Assembly (NCBI GenBank): GCA_024742755.1
Contig: JANSXW010000057.1
Coordinates: 1-36,475 of the forward strand
Length of the DNA: 36,475 nt
Direction of reading: 5' to 3'
DNA from: a bacterium
Lineage (GTDB): Bacteria > Bacteroidota > Bacteroidia > Chitinophagales > Saprospiraceae
Of this stretch, positions 15,065 through 24,518 are shown in pieces (position 1 is the stretch's first letter; every line of letters starts with the position of its first letter). A program made the translations under genes and the position numbers. The notes beneath the pieces were generated by a model. The model saw only the letters and a program-made list of their open reading frames with translations. It did no database searches and was not told where the DNA came from.

Positions 15065-18000
15065 ATGAAGAAGTTGTACATGGTGAGCCTGGCAATGCTA
15101 TTGGCATGCCTGAGCTTTGCCCAAACTGCTAACGTTCAAATCATCCACAACTCGCCTACGCCGGGGACGACCTCCGGGCCCACGGTCGACATTTATGTCA
15201 ATGACGCGCTACTGCCAGAACTTACAGGTGTGCCTTACCGGGCTGCAACCGCATTCCTCGAAGTGCCGGCCGGTGCAGATATTGAGGTGGACGTCGCCGT
15301 CTCGCCCAGTAACTCCGCTGCGGATGCCATAGCCACTTTCCCTCTGGGGGCGCTGGAGGAGGGTGTCAGCTATACCGTTATCGCTACCGGTGTGGTAGGC
15401 GATATGGACACGCCCTTCGACCTGGCCGTCAATGCCAACGCCAGAACAGAAGCCGAAATGATGGGCATGGTAGACCTTAATGTATACCATGGCTCTACCA
15501 ATGCGCCTGCTGTAGATGTAGATGCCCGGACTGTCGGCACACTCGTGCCCGGACTGGAGTATGGCAACTTTACGGACTACCTGTCCGTGGAGCCACAGAC
15601 CTATTATTTGGATGTCCGCGCTGCCGGCAATCCGGATATCGTTGCGACCTTTGAAGCGGATCTGAGCACCCTCGGCGGAGGCGCTGCCACGGTCTTTGCA
15701 TCCGGTTTGCTGGGTGCTGCACCTGAATTTGGGCTGTTCGCTGCTCTATCGGATGGGACGATCCTTGAATTGCCCGCAGCTTCCGTTGCGCGCCTTCAGG
15801 TAATCCACAACTCGCCAAGCCCTACCGTAGATATCTACGCAAACGGCGGGCTGTTGCTCGATGACTTTGCTTTCCGCACGGCTTCCGAGTTCATCTTTGT
15901 AGACGCCGGCGTGGAAATCAACATTGGTGTGGCGCTGGACAACAGCACCTCCGTAGCCGATACCCTGGTGAACTTCCCTGTGACTTTTGAGAATGGAAAA
16001 ACCTACGTCGTGGCTGCCGATGGTATTGTCGGGGATACCGACTTCCCCTTTACCCTGCATGTGAATGACATGGGGCAGGAAGCTGCCAGCGATGCGGAGT
16101 CCGTGGCCTTTGCCGCACTGCACGGCTCGCCGGGTGCGCCCAACGTGGATGTGGATATCCGTACGGTAGGCACGATTATCGAAGACCTGCCTTACGGTTC
16201 TTACACCGGCTACCTGGAAGCCGAGCCGGGGCTGTACTACCTTGATGTACGCGCAGCCGGCAGCCCGGATATTGTAGCGACCTTCGAAGCTGACCTGAGT
16301 GGTCTGGGTGGAGGTGCCGCTACGGTATTCGCCTCTGGCATTTTGGGCGGTGACCCTGCCTTTGGCTTGTTCGCTGCACTGCCGGATGGTACCGTTGTGG
16401 AATTCCCTGCAACTGCAGTGGCACGCGTGCAAATCATTCACAACTCACCGAGCCCAACCGTAGATATCTATGCGAATGGCAGCCTGTTGCTGGATGACTT
16501 TGCATTCCAAACAGCAACAGCATTTGAAACGCTGCCAGCCGAAACTATGCTCAATATTGGTGTGGCGCTCAGCGACAGCGAGTCTGTGGAAGACACACTG
16601 GTCAACTTCCCGGTCATGTTTGAAAACGGGGAAACCTACGTGGTCTTCGCTAATGGCATCGTTGGTGATGCTGACAATCCCTTCGGCCTTGCGGTGAGCG
16701 CGATGGGCCAGGAAGCAAGCACAGACCCTGAAAGCCTTCAGGTGATGGCCTTCCATGGTTCACCCGGTGCACCAGCTGTAGACATTAACGATTCCGGTGA
16801 TGCGCCTTTCATTACGGGACTGGCTTACGGAGAATTTACCGAAGGCTATCTTGATCTACCCGGTATTCAGTACTTCCTCGAAGTGCGCCCGGCAGGTGCA
16901 GATGACCTGGTCGGTACTTTCATTCAAAACCTGACGGGCACGGAGGGCTTGGCTGCCGTTGTCTTTGCCTCAGGTATTGTTGGTGGCGCCCCTGGCTTTA
17001 ACCTGCTGACGGTGTTGCCAACTGGTGAGGTGATTCCATTCACGCCAGCAGCCCGGGTGCAAATCATTCATAATTCACCAGCGGCAGCAGCGGCAAGTGT
17101 GGACCTTTGGGTGAACAACGCTGTGAAAATCGAGGAAGACCTGGATTTCCAGACGGCCACCAGCGCAACGACTTTTTACCCAACCCGTACGCCGCTCACC
17201 ATTGGCGTAGCGCCTGCGGACAGTGAGGAGCCTGGTGATATCCTGTTCAATGTGTCTGAGCCTGTAGTGTTTGAAGACGGAAAGTTCAACATCATCATCG
17301 CCAACGGTATACCCGGAGATGCAGACAATCCGTTTGAGCTGGTACAAAACACAGAAGGCGTACTGTTTTCAGAAGACCCTGATCAGGTAGATGTAACCGT
17401 ATTCCATGGCTCACCGGGCGCACCGGCAGTAGATGTGACAGCACGCGATCTGGGCGCTGAGTTGGTGAGTGATCTGGCTTATGGCAATTTCTCCGGCGTA
17501 CTGCCCATCGATCCGGATACCTACTACCTGGAAATCACGCCCGGAGACAGTGACGCGCTTGTTGCGACCTTCGAATCCGAAATTCCGGAAGGTCTGGCAG
17601 GCTTTGGCGTAACCGTTGTGGCTTCCGGCCTCCTGGGCGATGAGCCCCCCTTTGATCTGATTGCTTTCTCTCCACTGGGAGATGCCGTGCGCTTTACTCC
17701 GGTAGCGCAAGTGCAGGTGGTTCACAACTCAGCTGCTCCTACTGTGGATGTCTATGCTAATGGCGACCTGCTGCTGGACAACTTTGCTTACCGCACGGCA
17801 ACACCATTCGTAGACCTGCCAACCCGCACCGATATTGACCTGGCGGTGGCTGGTGAAGACAGCAATTCTGCGGATGATGCGATTGCGACTTTTGAGGACA
17901 TCCGTTTTGAAGACGGACTGAAGTATATCGTCATGGCTACCGGACTGGTTGGCAATGCCGACACGCCATTTGACCTTGCGGTATTCGATATGGCACAGAC

Positions 18001-18631
18001 TGCAGCGGCTGATGAAGGCGTTGACCTGCTGCTGTACCACGGTGCTACGGATGCACCTGATGTTGATGTCACGGTACAAAGCACCGGTGGCGTGCTGTTT
18101 GATGATGTGGCCTACGGAGATTATCAGGGATATGTAAATGTGCCGGCGGCTTCCTATCAGCTGAATGTTACGCCTGCTGACGACAACGGTACCGCAGTGA
18201 AAGCCTATGAGGCAGACCTCACCGGACTGGACGGCGGTGCAGCAACGGTATTTGCGACTGGCTTCCTGGGTGAGGCAGATGGCCCAACGGCGTTTGGAGT
18301 ATGGGTCGCCCTTCCGGACGGCACCACTTTCCCACTCGGTGAGCTGACAAGCACCCGGGAAGTGGATGCTGCCTTTGATGAGTTCCTGATTGCACCGAAC
18401 CCTGCTCGCACACAGGCAACCGTTCAGTTTAGCATCAATGAGCCGCTGCAGGTGACGGAAGAAATTCGCAGCCTCACCGGACAAGTGGTATACGCCAGCG
18501 ATTTGGGCACACAGGTAGCAGGGCCGCACAACCGTACCGTAGAAGTGAGTGCACTGCCTGCTGGTATGTACACCTACAATCTGGTCACCCCTCTGGGCAC
18601 GATTACCCGCCGCCTGGTTGTGGTGAAATAG
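15065..18631 (+). CDS. Surface protein with five DUF4397 repeats and T9SS domain
   Basis: Exported protein of 1188 residues when started at 15065, where a clear signal peptide begins (MKKLYMVSLAMLLACLSFAQ). An in-frame ATG at 15026 would add 13 charged residues in front and is less likely. Five tandem units of 210-220 residues follow, each opening with a VQ(I/V)(I/V)HNS(P/A) strand and VD(I/L/V)(Y/W)(V/A)N. Each has an internal half-repeat (HGSPGAPAVDV type) and ends with FASG(I/L)LG-like and ALPDGT-like strands. This is the DUF4397 pattern of beta-sandwich surface modules. The last about 95 residues are a type A T9SS sorting domain (FLIAPNPARTQATVQF, LTGQVVY, LPAGMYTYNLV, RRLVVVK). A role in adhesion or as a structural surface layer is inference. 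It ends at a strong terminator. Confidence 0.88.
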   Translation: MKKLYMVSLAMLLACLSFAQTANVQIIHNSPTPGTTSGPTVDIYVNDALLPELTGVPYRAATAFLEVPAGADIEVDVAVSPSNSAADAIATFPLGALEEGVSYTVIATGVVGDMDTPFDLAVNANARTEAEMMGMVDLNVYHGSTNAPAVDVDARTVGTLVPGLEYGNFTDYLSVEPQTYYLDVRAAGNPDIVATFEADLSTLGGGAATVFASGLLGAAPEFGLFAALSDGTILELPAASVARLQVIHNSPSPTVDIYANGGLLLDDFAFRTASEFIFVDAGVEINIGVALDNSTSVADTLVNFPVTFENGKTYVVAADGIVGDTDFPFTLHVNDMGQEAASDAESVAFAALHGSPGAPNVDVDIRTVGTIIEDLPYGSYTGYLEAEPGLYYLDVRAAGSPDIVATFEADLSGLGGGAATVFASGILGGDPAFGLFAALPDGTVVEFPATAVARVQIIHNSPSPTVDIYANGSLLLDDFAFQTATAFETLPAETMLNIGVALSDSESVEDTLVNFPVMFENGETYVVFANGIVGDADNPFGLAVSAMGQEASTDPESLQVMAFHGSPGAPAVDINDSGDAPFITGLAYGEFTEGYLDLPGIQYFLEVRPAGADDLVGTFIQNLTGTEGLAAVVFASGIVGGAPGFNLLTVLPTGEVIPFTPAARVQIIHNSPAAAAASVDLWVNNAVKIEEDLDFQTATSATTFYPTRTPLTIGVAPADSEEPGDILFNVSEPVVFEDGKFNIIIANGIPGDADNPFELVQNTEGVLFSEDPDQVDVTVFHGSPGAPAVDVTARDLGAELVSDLAYGNFSGVLPIDPDTYYLEITPGDSDALVATFESEIPEGLAGFGVTVVASGLLGDEPPFDLIAFSPLGDAVRFTPVAQVQVVHNSAAPTVDVYANGDLLLDNFAYRTATPFVDLPTRTDIDLAVAGEDSNSADDAIATFEDIRFEDGLKYIVMATGLVGNADTPFDLAVFDMAQTAAADEGVDLLLYHGATDAPDVDVTVQSTGGVLFDDVAYGDYQGYVNVPAASYQLNVTPADDNGTAVKAYEADLTGLDGGAATVFATGFLGEADGPTAFGVWVALPDGTTFPLGELTSTREVDAAFDEFLIAPNPARTQATVQFSINEPLQVTEEIRSLTGQVVYASDLGTQVAGPHNRTVEVSALPAGMYTYNLVTPLGTITRRLVVVK
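15128..18346 (+). repeat. Five tandem DUF4397 coding repeats
   Basis: Unit boundaries by the HNSP-type opening are 15128-15787, 15788-16420, 16421-17050, 17051-17704 and 17705-18346. Units 2 and 3 are closest, with long near-identical DNA runs around CCGTAGATATCTA and TGTTGCTGGATGACTTTGC, which indicates the most recent duplication. Units 1, 4 and 5 have diverged more. Each unit is itself a two-part repeat. Confidence 0.85.
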
Positions 18632-18675
18632 ATAGACAAAAGTATCTGAAGACTATTTTTTATAGTTGATTGGAT

Positions 18676-18711
18676 TGCGCCCTGTCGGGAATGACGGCAG
18701 GGCGCATTTTT
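18676..18711 (+). terminator. Rho-independent terminator of the DUF4397 gene
   Basis: TGCGCCCTG (18676-18684) pairs perfectly with CAGGGCGCA (18698-18706), extended inside by CG pairs, and is followed by TTTTT. It lies about 45 bases after the stop and separates this gene from the AAA+ gene that follows on the same strand. Confidence 0.9.
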
Positions 18712-18829
18712 GTGTACAAAACCGACTTTTTAAGAAAAAATGTACCTTAAGGGGCATTTCAACGTATAGAACTAAATTGAAAATGCGCTATTTGTTTATC
18801 TTTAATGACTTTAACCAGTTAATTGCCGA

Positions 18830-21466
18830 ATGGCGGAAGAAATAACGAATCCCACAACGCGAAATTATAAATTCCGGGAACTGAAGGTTTACGCTTCCAC
18901 GGAGTGGCTGGCCGATAACAAAAAGAAGTATCGGCAGGTGTTCGACCGGTATGAGACCACCTATATTTACGCGGAGCTCTCCTTTCACAACAAGCTTTTT
19001 GATGTCAAAGACTGGGAGGTGGACGTGGAGCTTCGTTGCTACGCCATGAAGAAGAACTCCAAACTGCTCTGCTCTCTGCCGTTCCGCCGCAAGGTCAGCA
19101 AGTATGACCACCTCATGTTCATCCGCGAAGGGTGGGGCAACAAGACCGAAGGGGCATTCTGGAAAAAAGGCACCTACTTTTGGGAAGCCTGGATTGAAGG
19201 GGAGAAGGTAGCGACCAAGTATTTTTATGTGGAAGAGGCTGGCCGGGATGCCCTGCCGGGCGAGAACGCTTACCTGGAAGTCGAGTCCCTGAAATTATAC
19301 GAAGGGCCATATGATGATGTGATTGAAGACGAGCGGCTCTACTACGAGACGTTCAGCAGTGAGGAGACCCGTTATATTTATGTGGAGATTGTGCTGCGGA
19401 ACCTGTTCCAGGAAAAATCCTGGCACTGTGAGTTGTTTACCAAGTTTTACAACGATGCCCGGGAGCTGAAGGGGCAGGTGGTCCGCCTGCAGCGTATCGA
19501 CAAGCGGGATGACCTCATCCGGATTACAGCCGGCTGGGGTTCTAACGTGAAAGGTTCCTGGCGGCGCGACCGCTATACCGCTGAGCTGGTGTTTATGGAT
19601 AAGCTCCTGGCCGTTATCCCATTCGAAGTGGCAGAGGATTTTGAAGAAGGCACTTCCGGTGTGCTGCTGCCCAACCGGCAGTCTTCCGTGCTTTTTGCGC
19701 CCGATGAGTCCCTGAACAAGACCTTTGAGGAAGTGATGAGCAACCTGACCAACCTGATCGGGTTGGAGGCTATCAAAAAGCAGGTGAAAGACCACGCCCG
19801 GTACATACAGTTTCTGCAGCTGCGCAAGGAGCGCGGCTTTGAGGAAAAAGAACGGATCAACGTTCATTCCGTATTCATCGGCAACCCCGGCACAGGAAAG
19901 ACAACGGTCGCTCAGATGATGGGGCTGCTGTACAAGAAAATGGGGCTGTTGTCCAAAGGCCACGTGCACGAGGTAGACCGGGTAGACCTGGTGGGAGAAT
20001 ACATTGGGCAGACGGCTCCGAAGGTCAAGGAAGCGATTGAGAAAGCACGCGGTGGAGTCCTTTTTATAGATGAGGCTTACGCGCTTGCCCGCTCGAATGA
20101 CGACAGCAAGGACTTTGGCCGGGAGGTGATTGAAATCCTGGTGAAAGAAATGTCGGGCGAAGGTGGCAAGGACTTTGCTGTTATCGTGGCGGGCTATCCG
20201 AAGGAAATGAAGCACTTCCTGGATTCCAATCCGGGGCTGAAGAGCCGCTTCAAGCTTTACTTCGAATTCCCGGACTACCTGCCGCAGGAGTTGTCACAAA
20301 TTGCGGAGGTTGCAGCAGACAATAAAGGTGTTAAACTGCATCCTGCTGCTAAAGAAAAAATAGATGAACTGATCATCAGCGCATTCCGGACGCGCGACCG
20401 GTCCTTTGGTAATGCCCGCTTTGTGTATGACCTCATCGAAAAATCAAAAATCAATTTGGGGCTGAGGGTCATGTCCAAAGAAGACCCCAAGACGTTGCCC
20501 GCCGAGGAACTGGCGTTGGTCGAATACGATGACGTAGCCAAAATAGAAGTCAAGCCCCGCATTCAACTCCCCAATATTCCGGTGGACGAGCCCCTGCTCC
20601 GGGAGTCCCTCAACGAGCTGCAGCGGCTGGTGGGCATGGACAACATCAAGGAGCAAATCAATGAGCTGGTCCGCCTCGTCCGCTTTTACCGGGAGACCAA
20701 CCGCGATGTGCTGAACAGCTTTTTCCTGCATACGGTATTTATTGGCAATCCGGGGACAGGCAAGACGACGGTAGCCCGCATTCTGACCAAGATTTACAAA
20801 GCCCTGGGCGTGCTCGAACGGGGGCATATGATTGAGACCGACCGGCAGGGGCTGGTGGCCGGCCACGTTGGCCAAACCGCCATCAAAACCGCTGAGCGCA
20901 TTGATGAAGCTATGGGCGGCGTCTTGTTTATCGATGAGGCCTACGCCCTGTCGATCAGCCGGGGCGGCAGCGATTTTGGCGATGAAGCCATTCAGACCCT
21001 GCTGAAGCGTATGGAAGACCACCGGGGGCGGTTCTTCGTATTTGTAGCCGGCTATCCGGACAATATGGAAGCCTTCCTGAAAGCCAATCCGGGGCTGAAC
21101 TCCCGCTTCGATAAGATTCTCAAATTTGAAGACTACAACCCAAAAGAGTTGCACCGCATTGCGCTGCAAATGCTGAGCGAAGAAAATGTGGTGCCTGCTC
21201 CGGAAGCCGAGGAGCACCTGCGGAGTTACCTGACGTTCCTCTACGATTACCGGGACAAGTACTTTGGCAATGCCCGTACCGTGCGCAATGTGGTCAATGA
21301 GGCCATTAAGAACCACAACCTGCGTTTAGCGGCCCTTTCGCCCGAAGTGCGGGCCAATACTCCGCCCAACCTCCTGACTTACGAAGATGTGGAGCCTTTC
21401 AAACTTGATAAGAGCAGCTTTGTTTTCAATAAGAAGTCCATTGGCTTTAAGCGCGGAGAAGGATAG
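18830..21466 (+). CDS. Double CbbX/CfxQ-type AAA+ ATPase with duplicated N-terminal domain
   Basis: An 878-residue cytoplasmic protein. Two beta-rich domains of about 120 residues stand in tandem (about 17-137 and 153-270). Each starts with an ELKVY/SLKLY strand and ends with a matching block (GWGNKTEGAFWKKGTYFWEAW and GWGSNVKGSWRRDRYTAELVF, split here as two motifs). I do not recognise this domain. Two complete AAA+ modules of the CbbX/CfxQ/SpoVK group follow. Module 1 has Walker A GNPGTGKT (351-358), Walker B LFIDEA (411-416) and Arg473 in KSRF. Module 2 has Walker A GNPGTGKT (639-646), LFIDEA (699-704) and Arg759 in NSRF. Both sets of catalytic residues look intact. CbbX-type proteins remodel protein complexes; here there is no Rubisco and no ESX/T7SS gene nearby, so the partner is unknown. 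Confidence 0.88.
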   Translation: MAEEITNPTTRNYKFRELKVYASTEWLADNKKKYRQVFDRYETTYIYAELSFHNKLFDVKDWEVDVELRCYAMKKNSKLLCSLPFRRKVSKYDHLMFIREGWGNKTEGAFWKKGTYFWEAWIEGEKVATKYFYVEEAGRDALPGENAYLEVESLKLYEGPYDDVIEDERLYYETFSSEETRYIYVEIVLRNLFQEKSWHCELFTKFYNDARELKGQVVRLQRIDKRDDLIRITAGWGSNVKGSWRRDRYTAELVFMDKLLAVIPFEVAEDFEEGTSGVLLPNRQSSVLFAPDESLNKTFEEVMSNLTNLIGLEAIKKQVKDHARYIQFLQLRKERGFEEKERINVHSVFIGNPGTGKTTVAQMMGLLYKKMGLLSKGHVHEVDRVDLVGEYIGQTAPKVKEAIEKARGGVLFIDEAYALARSNDDSKDFGREVIEILVKEMSGEGGKDFAVIVAGYPKEMKHFLDSNPGLKSRFKLYFEFPDYLPQELSQIAEVAADNKGVKLHPAAKEKIDELIISAFRTRDRSFGNARFVYDLIEKSKINLGLRVMSKEDPKTLPAEELALVEYDDVAKIEVKPRIQLPNIPVDEPLLRESLNELQRLVGMDNIKEQINELVRLVRFYRETNRDVLNSFFLHTVFIGNPGTGKTTVARILTKIYKALGVLERGHMIETDRQGLVAGHVGQTAIKTAERIDEAMGGVLFIDEAYALSISRGGSDFGDEAIQTLLKRMEDHRGRFFVFVAGYPDNMEAFLKANPGLNSRFDKILKFEDYNPKELHRIALQMLSEENVVPAPEAEEHLRSYLTFLYDYRDKYFGNARTVRNVVNEAIKNHNLRLAALSPEVRANTPPNLLTYEDVEPFKLDKSSFVFNKKSIGFKRGEG

Positions 21467-21500
21467 AAGCAACGGGAATGCCTCCTCATTTCCCCGGCAC

Positions 21501-21567
21501 GTTGATGCCTGAATCAGGCGCGCTTTTACCGGCTTATGGCAAGGTTGATGCCGCCTGAGGCGCGGGC
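21501..21567. repeat. Short imperfect direct repeat with GC hairpins
   Basis: GTTGATGCCTGAATCAGGCGCG (first 20 bases from 21501) recurs in altered form from 21544 (GTTGATGCCGCCTGAGGCGCG). Each copy contains a small palindromic GCCT...AGGC core. It lies between the double AAA+ gene and pgi. It may act as a weak terminator for the former; neither copy has a long T-run. Confidence 0.4.
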
Positions 21568-21655
21568 TTCACTTTGAGTTAACAATTATCTCCGATATTG
21601 CAGTGGCTGATTCAACGCAGCCATCCAAAAACAAAAAAAAACAAGCGATACATCC

Positions 21656-23308
21656 ATGCTAAACCAACAAAATCCCACCCAAACCCAAGCCTGGAAAAAA
21701 CTGGAAGCCCACTTTGAACAGGTCCGGGATGTACAAATGAAGCAACTCTTTGCGGATGACCCGGACCGTTTCAACCGGCTTTCGATTCAGTTTGAGGATA
21801 TCCTGGTGGACTTCTCCAAAAACCGGATTACAGACGAGACCCTTCAGTTGCTGCTGCAGCTAGCCGAAGAGTGCAAGCTGCAGGACGCCATTGAGCAGAT
21901 GTTCACCGGCGAGCCGATCAATGAGACAGAGGGGCGCTCCGTGCTGCACATCGCCCTGCGCAACCGCACCAATCTGCCCATTAGGGTGGACGGAAAGGAT
22001 GTGATGCCTGAGGTCAATGAGGTGCTGGGCCGCATGGAAACTTTCGCCAATCAGATGGTGAATGGAGAACGGCGGGGTTTTACCGGCAAGCCACTGCGCA
22101 CGATCGTCAATATCGGTATTGGAGGCTCTGACCTTGGTGCCGTGATGGTCACAGAAGCGCTAAAGCCCTACTGGAAGCCTGGTATGGAGGTGCACTTTGT
22201 GTCCAACGTGGATGGCACCCACATGGCAGAGACCCTGAAGCAATGCGACCCGGAGACTACGCTCTTTATGATTGCTTCCAAGACCTTCACCACTCAGGAA
22301 ACGATGACGAATGCCCGTACGGCCCGCTCATGGTTTCTGGAAGCCGCAGGCAGTGAAGAAGAAGTCGCAAAACACTTTGTAGCGATTTCCACGAATGCGG
22401 AAGGCGTGAAGGATTTTGGCATCGCACCCGAGAATATGTTTGGGTTCTGGGACTGGGTTGGCGGCCGTTACAGCCTGACCTCCGCGATTGGGCTGCCCAT
22501 AGCCTGTACCATTGGGTTCGACCACTTCCGGCAACTGCTGGAGGGCTTTCACGCGATGGACCTCCACTTCCGGGAAACGGAGCTGGACAAAAACCTGCCG
22601 GTGCTGTTGGCGTTGATTGGGATTTGGTACAACAACTTTTTTGGAGCGGAGTCGGAAGCCATCTTGCCGTACGATCAGTACCTGCACCGCTTCCCGGCCT
22701 ATTTCCAGCAGGGCAATATGGAAAGCAATGGCAAATACGTAGACCGGAATGGTCAGCCGGTGGATTATCAGACGGGGCCAATTATCTGGGGCGAGCCGGG
22801 CACCAACGGGCAACACGCGTTCTATCAGCTCATCCATCAGGGGACGAAGCTGATCCCCTGTGATTTCATAGCGCCGGCGATTTCCCACAATCCTATTGGC
22901 GACCATCATACCAAGCTGCTGTCTAATTTCTTCGCCCAAACGGAAGCCCTGATGATGGGTAAATCAGAAAGCGAAGTCAGCGCAGAGTTGGAAGCCGATG
23001 GTAAGACTGCCTCAGAAATTGAGCAGCTATTGCCATTCAAAGTTTTTGAGGGCAATCGCCCGACCAATTCCATCCTGCTCAAAAAAGTGACGCCGCGCAG
23101 CCTGGGCAGCCTCATCGCCCTGTATGAACATAAGATTTTCACACAAGGCATCATCTGGAATATTTTCAGCTTTGATCAGTGGGGCGTGGAACTCGGCAAG
23201 CAGCTGGCTAAGAAAATCCTGCCTGAGCTGGATGGTTCCGGGGATGTTAGCAGCCATGATGCCTCTACCAACGGGCTGATTAACGCCTGGAAAGAGATGC
23301 GCGAATAG
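21656..23308 (+). CDS. pgi: Glucose-6-phosphate isomerase
   Basis: Cytoplasmic enzyme interconverting glucose 6-phosphate and fructose 6-phosphate in glycolysis and gluconeogenesis. The 550-residue length matches the large E. coli/eukaryote-type form (549). Seen: the phosphate-binding [46 protein letters not shown], the central NGKYVDRNG and [19 protein letters not shown] with the catalytic His, and the family signature from [21 protein letters not shown] (read in two parts) through [18 protein letters not shown]. The lysine of the C-terminal helix is present in [11 protein letters not shown] only approximately. The start at 21656 is the natural family start ([20 protein letters not shown]). 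The gene is followed by about 200 bases before the sugar kinase and may be monocistronic. Confidence 0.97.
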   Translation: MLNQQNPTQTQAWKKLEAHFEQVRDVQMKQLFADDPDRFNRLSIQFEDILVDFSKNRITDETLQLLLQLAEECKLQDAIEQMFTGEPINETEGRSVLHIALRNRTNLPIRVDGKDVMPEVNEVLGRMETFANQMVNGERRGFTGKPLRTIVNIGIGGSDLGAVMVTEALKPYWKPGMEVHFVSNVDGTHMAETLKQCDPETTLFMIASKTFTTQETMTNARTARSWFLEAAGSEEEVAKHFVAISTNAEGVKDFGIAPENMFGFWDWVGGRYSLTSAIGLPIACTIGFDHFRQLLEGFHAMDLHFRETELDKNLPVLLALIGIWYNNFFGAESEAILPYDQYLHRFPAYFQQGNMESNGKYVDRNGQPVDYQTGPIIWGEPGTNGQHAFYQLIHQGTKLIPCDFIAPAISHNPIGDHHTKLLSNFFAQTEALMMGKSESEVSAELEADGKTASEIEQLLPFKVFEGNRPTNSILLKKVTPRSLGSLIALYEHKIFTQGIIWNIFSFDQWGVELGKQLAKKILPELDGSGDVSSHDASTNGLINAWKEMRE

Positions 23309-23513
23309 GCGGCACACGGCTTGTCCCTTTGGTTTGTTGACCAATCGTCGTTGCGGTCAGGCCGAATGATCTGCCGGTTTTCTTAGAAATGAGACGCTTG
23401 CGGGTGCTGTACTGATAAGAATCGGGCAAACTGTTCGGCAATTCTGGCTCAATCCAATCGTCAATTTGGCAAGAAATGCTATATTCGTTTCAAACCAGGA
23501 CGCAAGCATTTCT

Positions 23514-24518
23514 ATGGATAAGCATTACAAGGTGGCTGTATTGGGCCCTATTCCCTTTGACCACATTACCACGAGCAAAAACCGGGTGATTGAAAAGTAC
23601 GGATGCGCCACGCATACCGCAATTGGCGCTGCCGCTCTGCTTGGTGAGCAGGGGGAGGTGGTACCCGTCACGCATGTCCGAAAGAAGGACGAGCCTCAGG
23701 TAAAGGCATTGCTGGAGCGGTATTCCAATATTAGCACAGAAGGCGTCTACGCGCATCTGGATCAGGGAGACGTCATTCAGCTCCGGTTTGTAGACCAGAA
23801 TAACCGCCTGGAGAAGCAAACGGCATTCATGCCACCCATCCGGCCGGAAGATGTGGAGCCTTTTCTGGACAGTGATGTGTTTGTAGGCGTTCCGATTTCT
23901 GATTATGAAGTGCCCTTGGAAACCCTGCGGTTCATCAAGGAAAACCGGAAACCGGATGCGCTGACCATCTTTGATGCGCACGGACCAACTACAGCGGTGA
24001 CCACTCAGGGGGACCGGGTGCGCCGCTTTTGGATAGAACGCGACTTGTGGCTGCCCTACATCGATATTCTGAAAATGAATATTGAGGAGGCAGGGTGCAG
24101 TTGGTTCAGCAAAGAGTATAAACCCGAAGACCTGCAGCAACCCTATCAGGACCTTTCTGAAAAAGATATGGCGGACTTCGCGCAGCACAGCCTGGAACGA
24201 GGCGTGAAGGCGGTGATCATCACCCTCGATTCCAGAGGTTGCATGGTGTATTCCATGCCCGGCGGACAGTTTAAAGCAGAATTTGTCCCCTCCATCCCGG
24301 TATCTGAAGTCATTGATACCACCGGCTGTGGCGACTCCTTCGCGGGAGGGCTGGCCTACGGGCTGCTGCACGACCGGATGGACTACGTTCGGGCGGCTCA
24401 GTTTGCTAATGCGCTGGGTGCCATGCGGACACAGGGCACCACTTTTGAGGTATTCAAGTCCCTGCCTGATACCGAAGCAATGCTGCGGCAGCACTACGAA
24501 GCGAATGCCCGCCTATGA
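23514..24518 (+). CDS. PfkB-family carbohydrate kinase
   Basis: ATP-dependent sugar or nucleoside kinase of the ribokinase/PfkB fold. The frame is open from 23466, but Met at 23514 (MDKHYKVAVLGPIPFDHI) gives the natural first beta-strand, and the possible -7-like TATATTCG at 23480-23487 would lie inside the longer version. Seen: the N-terminal GPIPFDHITT, the ATP-side segment VKAVIITLDSRGCMVYS, and the C-terminal signature DTTGCGDSFAGGLAYGL with the catalytic Asp and anion hole. A Cys replaces the usual Ala of GAGD. The sugar is not identifiable from sequence; location after pgi suggests carbohydrate metabolism but is not proof. The stop overlaps the start of tilS by 4 bases, so translation is probably coupled. 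Confidence 0.88.
   Translation: MDKHYKVAVLGPIPFDHITTSKNRVIEKYGCATHTAIGAAALLGEQGEVVPVTHVRKKDEPQVKALLERYSNISTEGVYAHLDQGDVIQLRFVDQNNRLEKQTAFMPPIRPEDVEPFLDSDVFVGVPISDYEVPLETLRFIKENRKPDALTIFDAHGPTTAVTTQGDRVRRFWIERDLWLPYIDILKMNIEEAGCSWFSKEYKPEDLQQPYQDLSEKDMADFAQHSLERGVKAVIITLDSRGCMVYSMPGGQFKAEFVPSIPVSEVIDTTGCGDSFAGGLAYGLLHDRMDYVRAAQFANALGAMRTQGTTFEVFKSLPDTEAMLRQHYEANARL

Noticed and set aside
15128..18346. Regular repeats that could be taken for a CRISPR array
   Set aside because: Unit length is about 640 bases, the units are fully coding in one frame and there are no short identical repeats with unique spacers.
23466..23513. Upstream start for the PfkB kinase
   Set aside because: The added 16 residues do not fit the family start, and MDKHYKVAVLGP at 23514 begins the expected first strand.
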